Assembly (NCBI GenBank): GCA_965248815.1
Contig: CBDFKK010000008.1
Location: 1,922,001 to 1,986,000 of the forward strand
Direction of reading: 5' to 3'
Source of the DNA: CBDFKK01 sp965248815
Lineage (GTDB): Bacteria; Pseudomonadota; Alphaproteobacteria; SMXP01
DNA length: 64,000 nucleotides
The position numbers and the translations under genes were made by a program. Each line of letters starts with the position of its first letter. Positions within the stretch are counted from its first letter, which is position 1. Under the pieces are notes generated by a model. That model saw only the letters and a program-made list of their open reading frames with translations. It ran no database searches and was not told the DNA's origin. This document shows, piece after piece, positions 7,976 to 15,398 of the stretch.

Positions 7976-8638
7976 CTAGACGGCTTCGAGGTAACTTTCG
8001 AATAGATCGAGACGCACTTGGGTTCCTGGTTCAGCCGAGTCGCCCCATAGTTCGCGCCCTTCGAACTCTACATTGTAGAGGTATTGTGGGTTTTCACCTT
8101 TACCGATGGCGTTGGTATCGGGAAACACCATCGCCGGAAATACGATCGAAATCTTGCCGCGTTTTGCGCGCGCGTATGCAGGCAGCCGCGTATGACCCGC
8201 CGGCTGATGATTGCGCGTCGTGATGACTTGGCCTTCTTTGAATTTCGGCTTGCCGTTGACCTCGCGAATGTGGCCACCGAGATTCGGCGGGCCATCCCGT
8301 TGTGCTTTCGCGCGAATCGCATCGGATGCTGGCGTAACAACTTTGTCGCCTGCAACACGTCCGTCGAGTTCGCCCTCGGACAGCAAGCCGTCGCGCACGA
8401 GCGCAACTTCCATGGAGGCGAGCCATCGTCCGAAATAGCCATTTTTAAAATAGGCGACGGGATCGAGTTGTTCGGCGCGGAAGCGGATGGCGTCGATATT
8501 TCCCGTGTCGGAGCCGGCGACGGACATGGCCATGCCAAAGACACGTCCCTCCCAAGGTTCGTGAAATGTGGGCTCATCAGGGTCGTAGTCGATTTTGCCG
8601 AACCCGTGATACCCGCCAAGATCATGAACGCCGTTCAT
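7976..8638 (-). CDS. nthB: Nitrile hydratase beta subunit
   Basis: 220 residues from ATG at 8638. The N-terminus MNGVHDLGGYHGFGKI and the segment FHEPWEGRVFGMAMS are diagnostic of the beta subunit. The central HTRLPAYARAKRG holds the Arg that contacts the oxidised cysteines of the alpha subunit in known structures. The C-terminal barrel (YNVEFEGRELWGDSAEPGT) is intact. It starts 13 bp after the stop of the UbiD-type gene, so both are probably read from one promoter. Confidence 0.95.
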   Translation of the reverse strand: MNGVHDLGGYHGFGKIDYDPDEPTFHEPWEGRVFGMAMSVAGSDTGNIDAIRFRAEQLDPVAYFKNGYFGRWLASMEVALVRDGLLSEGELDGRVAGDKVVTPASDAIRAKAQRDGPPNLGGHIREVNGKPKFKEGQVITTRNHQPAGHTRLPAYARAKRGKISIVFPAMVFPDTNAIGKGENPQYLYNVEFEGRELWGDSAEPGTQVRLDLFESYLEAV

Positions 8639-8650
8639 GGGAAACGTCTC

Positions 8651-10159
8651 CTATTGAGCCCAGCCTTTGAGATATTCAGGCCACTTGTCTTCGACTTCAT
8701 CAAAAAGATCCGGGCACTGTTCTTCTAAGAGCACACGGGAGACCGGAGGCCAGGCCTCCGGTCCGCCTTCGCCTGGAAACTGTTGCGTCGCATCGATGAT
8801 CATTTTGCTGGTAATGCCCACAGTCTGCAAACTTGGATCCGGCATACACATTTGGGTTTGCGGGATCACAACACTTGCTTTGGGCTGCCAGCGTGCGCCG
8901 AGGACATGGAGAATATTAAGCGGCTGCAAAATATTGACGTCCTTATCGACAACTATGACCACTTTGTTGAGACCGACATTTGCGGCCACCGCTTGACCGG
9001 CCGACATGCCTTCACCTGGGAATTTCTTGTCGATGCTGACAAGGCTGACGCCGCTCGCGCCGCGCGGCGAATATATGGCAGTCAGATTGGGGATGAGCTT
9101 TTTGTAACGGTGATACTCCGCCGCGCATTGGGGTCCCTTAGGCATGTCGGCAGCAACGCCGGTAAAGGAATTGAAGAACAGCGGGTTGTGGCGATGAGTA
9201 ATGGCCGTAATGTTCATGAAGAAATTGTCGCGCTTCATGAGACCCAAGTAGCCGTACATCTCGCCATACGGGCCTTCGTCCTCCGTCTCGTCTAAGGGGA
9301 CCTCGCCTTCGATGATCATCTCAGCGTAAGCCGGCACCATGATGTGGTTGGTTTCGCTTTTGACAAGTTCGATGGCCTTGCCTCTCAGTCCGCCGGCCAC
9401 TTCGATTTCGCTTTCGCCAAAGCCCGCCATTTTTGTGCAGCTTACGGACCAAATGGCAGGGTCAACGGCGACCGCAATCGAAACTTTGGCAACCCGGTCT
9501 CCGCGCCGTTTCATTCCCATGAGTAACCGCCAGCCGTCTTGACCGGGTTCCGGATTTAGTCCGATTTTATTCTTTCCTTTGATTTGGCAGCGATACGTGC
9601 CCACATTCGAGCCCAATTCGTCGTCTTGCATAAAAACGGTACCCGTATTGACGTAACGGGCAGCGTCCGCCGGATTGTTCTTAAGCCAGGGAAACTGCAA
9701 AAGGTCAATGTCGTCACCTCGAATAACAACGTCCTTGCACGGAGCATCGTTGGAGTTGACTTCCGTAGGCTTGACTTTCAACCAGCTTCCGGCGTCATCG
9801 ATTCGAGTGATGAGCTTGTCGCGAATGGCTCTGTACATTTGCTGATCATTGTCGCTGACCAGCTCCACGCCAAACGGCATCGCTTCAATACCCCAATTGC
9901 CGTAAAGGTTGGCGACGATCGGGCCGTCGCGCCATTCGCCGTCGATTTTCATGCGTTCGATCAGCATGGCGGGTGCCCCTTCGTAGCCGTATTTTTCAAT
10001 GAGGCGGTACATAATGCCCGTCGCCTCATACTTGTCCTGATCTATCTCTTTCAGCCGCATCAGTTTGCCCCGGGCCTCGATGGCATGGACGAAATCGCGC
10101 AGTGAATCGTAGGGGCCAATGAGCTGTACGTTTTTTTCGTGAGAGAGGGCAACTGACAT
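8651..10159 (-). CDS. UbiD-family prenylated-FMN-dependent decarboxylase
   Basis: 502 residues, the usual UbiD length. The C-terminal half shows the family signature EGEVPLDETEDEGPYGEMYGY, which contains the acidic residues of the E-R-E catalytic network, and LYGNWGIEAMPFG fits the N-terminal domain. UbiD enzymes reversibly decarboxylate aromatic or alpha,beta-unsaturated acids using prFMN supplied by UbiX; no ubiX is in the window. It is the first gene of a minus-strand operon with the nitrile hydratase genes. Its substrate is unknown, and I do not assign it to ubiquinone synthesis. Confidence 0.88.
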   Translation of the reverse strand: MSVALSHEKNVQLIGPYDSLRDFVHAIEARGKLMRLKEIDQDKYEATGIMYRLIEKYGYEGAPAMLIERMKIDGEWRDGPIVANLYGNWGIEAMPFGVELVSDNDQQMYRAIRDKLITRIDDAGSWLKVKPTEVNSNDAPCKDVVIRGDDIDLLQFPWLKNNPADAARYVNTGTVFMQDDELGSNVGTYRCQIKGKNKIGLNPEPGQDGWRLLMGMKRRGDRVAKVSIAVAVDPAIWSVSCTKMAGFGESEIEVAGGLRGKAIELVKSETNHIMVPAYAEMIIEGEVPLDETEDEGPYGEMYGYLGLMKRDNFFMNITAITHRHNPLFFNSFTGVAADMPKGPQCAAEYHRYKKLIPNLTAIYSPRGASGVSLVSIDKKFPGEGMSAGQAVAANVGLNKVVIVVDKDVNILQPLNILHVLGARWQPKASVVIPQTQMCMPDPSLQTVGITSKMIIDATQQFPGEGGPEAWPPVSRVLLEEQCPDLFDEVEDKWPEYLKGWAQ

Positions 10160-10329
10160 GGGCGTCTGTCCTTTTAATTATATTTGGCGCCGGCTTGGTC
10201 CGGGGGGCGGTCAAGCCGGCAAGGCTTTCCACGCCGCGGTCCGGCCGATATTGTCTTGCCAAGTACCGGCTTGGACAAGGACGATTAGGACCAAGTCTAA
10301 CCCTTGGGCAAGATAATAGGGGGCGCCTC
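10160..10329. promoter_or_regulatory. Divergent promoter region with repeated CCGGCTTG motifs
   Basis: The 170 bp between the UbiD/nitrile hydratase operon and the DUF3500 gene contain GCCGGCTTG at 10189-10197, its exact inverted copy CAAGCCGGC at 10212-10220, and a further CCGGCTTGG at 10266-10274. Three copies of one octamer in a short control region suggest binding sites for a shared regulator. Confidence 0.4.
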
Positions 10330-11436
10330 ATGATTTCCAAGATGATGCGAATTTCGGTTCTTTTGATTGCTTGCCTGGCCGCAGCGCTTTTTTGGCCCGC
10401 AAGCGTCGATGCGGCGACCGACGCCGATTGCCGCCGCGCCGCGCAATTCTTTCTGGGCGGCTTATCCGAGGAGCTCCGGGCTAAGGCGCAAGCCCCATTC
10501 GAAGGCGAGGCGCGCAAGGTCTGGTCCTATGGTCTTAATAATATTGCGATTATGGAGCCTCGATTGGAAGGCGTGACCATAGGCGAGATGACCGAAGCCC
10601 AGCGAAAGGCGGCGTACCGTCTTATTGCATGTGGCCTCAGCGGTCAGGGCTATCAGAAGTCAGCTTCAATCATGCGGCTTGACGATATTCTGGCGGAAAA
10701 GAAATTCGAACTAATCTTTGGCGCCGACGATGATACGCCGATCGGGTCATCGTTCTACTGGCTTGCGGTTTTTGGTGATCCGTGGACGGAAGATCCTTGG
10801 AGCTGGCAGCTGGAAGGGCATCATCTCGTGCTGAACTTTACATTTGTCAACGGCATAGTTGCAGTGACGCCCGCATTTTTTGGCGCCGATCCTTCGAGAG
10901 TGCCGGACGGCGCCTACGCCGGCTGGCGTATACTAGGCGGTGAAGTTGATCGCGCCTTTGACTTTATTGAAGCTCTTTCGGATGAGCAGAGAGAGGCGGC
11001 AGTATTAAGCCCGGATCTACCTCGCGGCTTGTTTACAGGGCCGGGCCAGCGAGACGTTGTTTTGGAGTATGAAGGTTTGTCTGCTGCCGACCTCGACGGC
11101 CGTCAATTGGCTTTTCTATGGCGCGTCATTGAAGAATATGTTCTGAGCATGAATCAACAGGCCGCACAAGAGCAGGTGCGTCAAATCGAAGAAGACGAGC
11201 TCGATACGCTCCATTTTTCTTGGATGGGGCCGACCGCGCGTGGAAGCGCGATTTACTATCGCATTCATGGGCCATCCCTGCTGATCGAGTTCGACAATAC
11301 GCTCAACAATCGCTCGGAAGCTCGCGAGCCGGATCCCAATCACATTCATACCGTTTATCGTCAGCCAGGAAACGATTTTGGCGATGATCTATTGCGCCGG
11401 CATTACGAAACCAGCCCTGACCATCAGGATGATTGA
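10330..11436 (+). CDS. Exported DUF3500 protein
   Basis: 368 residues. ATG at 10330 was chosen because it follows AGGGGGCG and opens a normal Sec signal (MISKMMRISVLLIACLAAAL, ending DAA); longer frames upstream lack this. The mature protein matches DUF3500: SFYWLAVFGDPWTEDPWSWQ with LEGHHLVLNF, and near the C-terminus FSWMGP, YYRIHGPSLLIEFDNT and DPNHIHTVYRQPGNDFG. The activity of the family is not established. It is divergent from the UbiD/nitrile hydratase operon and shares its control region. Confidence 0.85.
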   Translation: MISKMMRISVLLIACLAAALFWPASVDAATDADCRRAAQFFLGGLSEELRAKAQAPFEGEARKVWSYGLNNIAIMEPRLEGVTIGEMTEAQRKAAYRLIACGLSGQGYQKSASIMRLDDILAEKKFELIFGADDDTPIGSSFYWLAVFGDPWTEDPWSWQLEGHHLVLNFTFVNGIVAVTPAFFGADPSRVPDGAYAGWRILGGEVDRAFDFIEALSDEQREAAVLSPDLPRGLFTGPGQRDVVLEYEGLSAADLDGRQLAFLWRVIEEYVLSMNQQAAQEQVRQIEEDELDTLHFSWMGPTARGSAIYYRIHGPSLLIEFDNTLNNRSEAREPDPNHIHTVYRQPGNDFGDDLLRRHYETSPDHQDD

Positions 11437-11457
11437 GGATGTTCCTTCGGGCTTACC

Positions 11458-12303
11458 TTAAAACGGTTGTTCTTCACCGTTGTAGCGATAGAACTTGCCT
11501 GTATCCTCAACCGAAAGGCCGTCAATCACATTGATCAGCCCACTGATGCTTTCTTCAATGGCAACCAAGCCCGGAAAGGTGACGCCTTCGGGGATCTGGT
11601 CTTGCGTATCGACAATACCAGGCGAAAGTGTCGTAACGATAACGCCATCCTTTTCTAATTCGCGGGCCAAATTCGCCATGATCATGTTGAGGGCGGCTTT
11701 GCTCGATTTGTAATAGTACAGGCCGGTCACGCCGCCGCTTTTGGCACCAAATGAGCCGGCAAGTGAGGCCATTGCGATTATTTTCTTTTGCTTGCTTGCC
11801 TTCACCTGCTGAATGAAGCCCTGAGCAACTCTCAAAGGGCCCCAAGCATTTGTGCGCATGTAGCGGTCGAATTCGAAAGCATCTAATTTGCCAAATACTT
11901 GCGTTGGGGAGGGTGAGCCCGACATCCCAGCGTTGTTAAGAAGTACATCAATCGGTTGGTCCTTGTACTTGTCCGACAAGGCGTCGATCATCACGTGATT
12001 CAATACGTCTAGTCGCTCGATCGTTACATTTTCTTGCTCGCTGGCGAGGGCTTGAAGCGCATCCGCTCTTTCAGGCGTCCGGCACGTCGCAATGACGTTC
12101 CAGCCTTTGGCGGCATACTGTTTCGTCCATTCAAGTCCGAGACCACGGTTTGATCCGGTGATGAGCACCGTCGGTGCGTCCGCATCTTGAGCGGCTGCAG
12201 GCACGGTCTCTAGCCAGATAACGAGTAGAGCCAGTGCCGCAGCAACCAACACGGCGCGCCGGGACAAGGAAGTGCCCGCGGATTGAATTGTTGCGGTTGT
12301 CAT
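11458..12303 (-). CDS. Classical SDR with Tat-like signal peptide
   Basis: 281 residues. Residues 12-38 form an export signal with twin arginines (SLSRRAVLVAAALALLVIW, ending PAAAQ). A complete classical SDR domain follows: TGSNRGLGLEW for the cofactor, NNAG, and the active-site Tyr and Lys in LYYYKSSKAA. Tat export would let a folded enzyme carry its nucleotide out. It converges with the DUF3500 gene and is divergent from the arylsulfotransferase gene. The substrate is unknown. Confidence 0.85.
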   Translation of the reverse strand: MTTATIQSAGTSLSRRAVLVAAALALLVIWLETVPAAAQDADAPTVLITGSNRGLGLEWTKQYAAKGWNVIATCRTPERADALQALASEQENVTIERLDVLNHVMIDALSDKYKDQPIDVLLNNAGMSGSPSPTQVFGKLDAFEFDRYMRTNAWGPLRVAQGFIQQVKASKQKKIIAMASLAGSFGAKSGGVTGLYYYKSSKAALNMIMANLARELEKDGVIVTTLSPGIVDTQDQIPEGVTFPGLVAIEESISGLINVIDGLSVEDTGKFYRYNGEEQPF

Positions 12304-12359
12304 AGATAATCTCCCCGATACTACGAAAATAGTCGTTATCTCCTAACCTAGCTGGTCGA

Positions 12360-12378
12360 AGCTGCTGGCGCAGCAGCT
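12360..12378. repeat. 8-bp inverted repeat AGCTGCTG-GCG-CAGCAGCT
   Basis: A perfect inverted repeat with a 3-nt spacer in the 194-bp divergent promoter region between the exported SDR and the arylsulfotransferase gene. It could be an operator or a small hairpin. Confidence 0.35.
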
Positions 12379-12497
12379 AAGACGGTTTGATGTCCATCTA
12401 ACAGCCGCTGATATCTGCGCGGAGTTTCTTGACCCCCATTTCCTTTATCCCTAGCTTCGCGCAAAGCCCGTAGACACCTTCTTCTGGACGCGCCTTG

Positions 12498-12902
12498 ATG
12501 GCCGAACAAGACCGTAGCGAAAATGGTTTGCAAACAATGTTTGCACGCGCGGCAAAGTTTGTCCGCAAAACCAATTGGACGCCGACGGTTATCGGCATTC
12601 AGATCGTCTCGCTCGTGTTTTTGAGTTTCGTAGCGGGAACGGCCGTGAGCTACTTTCGCGTCTTTCCCTACAAATATTTTCGCCAAGCCTATATGGCGGG
12701 CGTCGCGGTGTATGAGGATCAATATGCCTATAGCGGTCAATATGGCCAGATCACTGGCGATCCGACCAAGCGGCCCGATCAGGCGCAACGGTCTGCGGCG
12801 AGTCAGGCTTTAAAAAGAACGACCCGCCACGACCCCGTTGCTGCATATAACGGCTTTACGCTTTTTTCCGGCGCCCAGGGCCAAACACAGAGACCCGAGT
12901 GA
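12498..12902 (+). CDS. Arylsulfotransferase-family protein, N-terminal fragment (membrane anchor)
   Basis: 134 residues from ATG at 12498. One membrane helix (TVIGIQIVSLVFLSFVAGTA) is followed by a soluble stretch ending YNGFTLFSGAQGQTQRPE. In relatives this last segment runs directly into the beta-propeller that here begins in the next frame (VISMNGSVVHDWHLPF). The two frames overlap by GTGA at 12899-12902. The fragment therefore looks like the 5' end of one gene cut by a one-base shift within about 12880-12900. Coupled translation of two polypeptides is the alternative. Confidence 0.65.
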   Translation: MAEQDRSENGLQTMFARAAKFVRKTNWTPTVIGIQIVSLVFLSFVAGTAVSYFRVFPYKYFRQAYMAGVAVYEDQYAYSGQYGQITGDPTKRPDQAQRSAASQALKRTTRHDPVAAYNGFTLFSGAQGQTQRPE

Positions 12903-13933
12903 TCTCGATGAACGGCAGTGTCGTCCATGATTGGCATTTGCCGTTTAGCGAGGTGTGGGACGAAACGGCGGCTGTTGGAAAACCGGATTCCTATTCGAAA
13001 ATCTCCGTGCGCAATACGTTTCTATTCCCCAATGGCGATCTGCTGGCGATTTATGTCGGTTTCGGCACGCCCTGGGGCCAAGGGATTGTGAAAATGAATA
13101 AGGACTCCGAACTGATTTGGAAATATTTAGAGCAAGTCCATCATGATCTTGACGTTGGAGAAGACGGACGGATTTATGTATTGACGCACAAGATTGAAAC
13201 TGAAACCCGGCCTGGATTGGAGCAATTCGAACCGCCGATCATAGACGACCGTCTGGCAATCCTTTCGGAAGACGGAGAAGAGCTCAAGTCCATTTCCATC
13301 CTGGAGGCGTTTCGCGACTCGCCTTTTGCCAACGTCCTTGATTTACAGAATTCATACACAAGCAAGGGCGACGTTTCGCATGCCAACGGCGTTGAAGTCG
13401 TCAGGCCTTCTTTGGCCGATGAGTTTCCGATGGCAGAGGAGGGGCAAGTGCTGCTTTCTTTTCGCGAAATTGACGCCATCGCGCTTCTTGATCCTGATAC
13501 GGAGCAAATTGTCTGGGCGCTGCGCGGACCATGGCATCATCAACACGATCCCGATCTGCTTGACAATGGAAATATATTGATTTTTGACAATGAAGGAGAT
13601 CTTTCGCGCGGTGGCTTGTCCCGCATTTTGGAATTCAATCCGAGTACGCTCGAAGTCGTGTGGAGCTACGATAGCCAAGTTGATGAAATCTTTTGTAGCC
13701 AGGTACGGGGAACACAGCAGCGGCTGCCAAACGGCAATACGCTAATCACTGAGTCGGAAAACGGCCGGCTTATTGAAGTGACCCCGGACAAGAATATTGC
13801 GTGGGAATATTACATCCCCTTTGTTGGCGAGAACGACGGGGAACTGGTCAAAATCGTCTATCCTTCGCCGCGCTATGCCCCACAAGACCTTGCATTTGAT
13901 TTTAATGGCCCCACCAGATGGAATGGGAATTAG
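12899..13933 (+). CDS. Arylsulfotransferase-family protein, beta-propeller domain
   Basis: 344 residues from GTG at 12899. The repeats are those of the arylsulfotransferase propeller (PF05935/PF14269 group): NTFLFPNGDLLAIY, VHHDLDVGEDGRIYVLTH, SHANGVEVV, HQHDPDLLDNGNILIFDN and RLPNGNTLITESENGRLIEV. Several His residues sit at strand ends, as in the catalytic site of periplasmic ASST enzymes. This half has no signal of its own; its anchor is in the preceding frame, so a frameshift is likely. Whether it transfers sulfate is not known; many members are only propeller-like. Confidence 0.7.
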   Translation: MISMNGSVVHDWHLPFSEVWDETAAVGKPDSYSKISVRNTFLFPNGDLLAIYVGFGTPWGQGIVKMNKDSELIWKYLEQVHHDLDVGEDGRIYVLTHKIETETRPGLEQFEPPIIDDRLAILSEDGEELKSISILEAFRDSPFANVLDLQNSYTSKGDVSHANGVEVVRPSLADEFPMAEEGQVLLSFREIDAIALLDPDTEQIVWALRGPWHHQHDPDLLDNGNILIFDNEGDLSRGGLSRILEFNPSTLEVVWSYDSQVDEIFCSQVRGTQQRLPNGNTLITESENGRLIEVTPDKNIAWEYYIPFVGENDGELVKIVYPSPRYAPQDLAFDFNGPTRWNGN

Positions 13934-14031
13934 CAGCAGCTTATCGCGCGTCCATTCCAATGAAATGATACTTGGCCAATACAAGGCTGCAGCAGATTCA
14001 ATCGCGAATTGCGCCATCGGGATCTAAGCAC

Positions 14032-15234
14032 ATGACGTCAAAACCTAAGCTAAGCGACCAAACCTCTTATCAGCACCGTGAATCACGGCGGGACTTCACA
14101 AAATTCATTTTGTCGTCTCCCTTGTGGGGTGCAGCTGCGATGTCCATGACAGGCAGGGCGCGCGCGGAAGAGGCGCTTGGTGCGGTCAGCGTGGACGACA
14201 TGACGAACACGCTCCAATTTGAAGACGTTGCCCGTGAAAAATTGACGGAGGAGCTCTATCACTTTGTTGCCGACGGTGCCGACGACGGCAACACAGTTCG
14301 CGCCAATCGAGCAGCCTTCGACGATGTGCAAATCCGCGCGCGCCGCCTGGTTGACATCAGCGGCCTTGACATGTCCACGACAATTCTCGGTCAAACCATG
14401 GAAACGCCTATTCTTTTGGCGCCGGTCGGTGGCCAAGGCCAATTGAACGCAGAGGGTGAGCTTGCGACCGGTCGGGCCGCTGCGGCCCGAAAGCATGTCA
14501 TGCTCGTATCGACCGTGTCGACATACAGCATCAACGATGTGGCGCAAGCGGGTGGCGGGACAGTTTGGTTTCAACTTTACCCTTCGACGGATCGCGATCA
14601 AACAAAACAACTATTGGCGCGCGCAGAAGCGGCGGGCGCCAACGTCGTTGCGGTCACAATCGATGGGCCAGGTCTTGGTAATCGTGAACGCGAAAATCTA
14701 GAAAGACGTCGTGCCGGAGGCCGTCGCGGTGGCCAAATCGGTAACTACGAAGGGATTGCAACCAGACCTCTCATTGGTGATCCGACATTGACGTGGGACT
14801 ATGTCGATTGGCTCAAGAAAAACACTGACATGAAAGTGCTGCTTAAAGGCATCGTGACTCACGAAGACGCTCGACTTTGCGTTGAGAATGGTGCTGACGG
14901 TTTGATCGTTTCCAATCATGGCGGACGGCAAGAAGAAAGTAATCGAGGCACATTCGAATGTCTTCCCGAGATCGTGGAAGAAGTCGGCGGCAAATTGCCT
15001 GTTCTTATTGACGGGGGCATTCGTCGCGGCACGGATATCTTTAAGGCCCTCGCGACGGGAGCTGACGCTATTTGTATTGGACGGCCCTACATTTGGGGCC
15101 TTTCCGCTTTTGGGGAGGATGGCGTCGCGAAAGTTCTCGATATATTGCGAGCCGAGTTAGCGCGGATCATGCAGTTTGCCGGGACACCGACATTGGGCGA
15201 CATCAAAAGCTCTTCACTTATGCGCCGCAACTAG
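14032..15234 (+). CDS. FMN-dependent 2-hydroxy-acid dehydrogenase/oxidase with Tat signal
   Basis: 400 residues from ATG at 14032. A twin-arginine signal (HRESRRDFTKFILSSPLWG, ending GRARA) occupies about residues 15-46. The TIM barrel follows with family residues: TIDGP, LGNRE, the FMN-contacting Lys in VLLKGIVTHEDA, the catalytic His and substrate Arg in SNHGGRQ, and DGGIRRGTDIFKAL. The Tyr in WFQLYPSTDR matches Tyr129 of spinach glycolate oxidase, but the position of Tyr24 appears to be Phe (LYHFVADGADD). It oxidises a 2-hydroxy acid such as lactate, glycolate or mandelate; which one cannot be read from the sequence. Confidence 0.9.
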   Translation: MTSKPKLSDQTSYQHRESRRDFTKFILSSPLWGAAAMSMTGRARAEEALGAVSVDDMTNTLQFEDVAREKLTEELYHFVADGADDGNTVRANRAAFDDVQIRARRLVDISGLDMSTTILGQTMETPILLAPVGGQGQLNAEGELATGRAAAARKHVMLVSTVSTYSINDVAQAGGGTVWFQLYPSTDRDQTKQLLARAEAAGANVVAVTIDGPGLGNRERENLERRRAGGRRGGQIGNYEGIATRPLIGDPTLTWDYVDWLKKNTDMKVLLKGIVTHEDARLCVENGADGLIVSNHGGRQEESNRGTFECLPEIVEEVGGKLPVLIDGGIRRGTDIFKALATGADAICIGRPYIWGLSAFGEDGVAKVLDILRAELARIMQFAGTPTLGDIKSSSLMRRN

Positions 15235-15398
15235 CTCGTTCAAACTCCGCGTACGCACAATGCGTCCGCGTTGACCTCATCGTGATTTGGTTGCTCATGG
15301 CAATTTGCCTGTCGATCCAATAGGCTTGGCGCGAAAGGCTGGTCGAGCGCGTTGTGATGCGAAGCAACGACGACAACAATTGCTAAGGGGTGAGCTTG

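Noticed and set aside
10195..10329. 45-codon N-terminal extension of the DUF3500 protein
   Set aside because: It would hide the signal peptide and covers the repeated promoter motifs; ATG at 10330 has a ribosome site.
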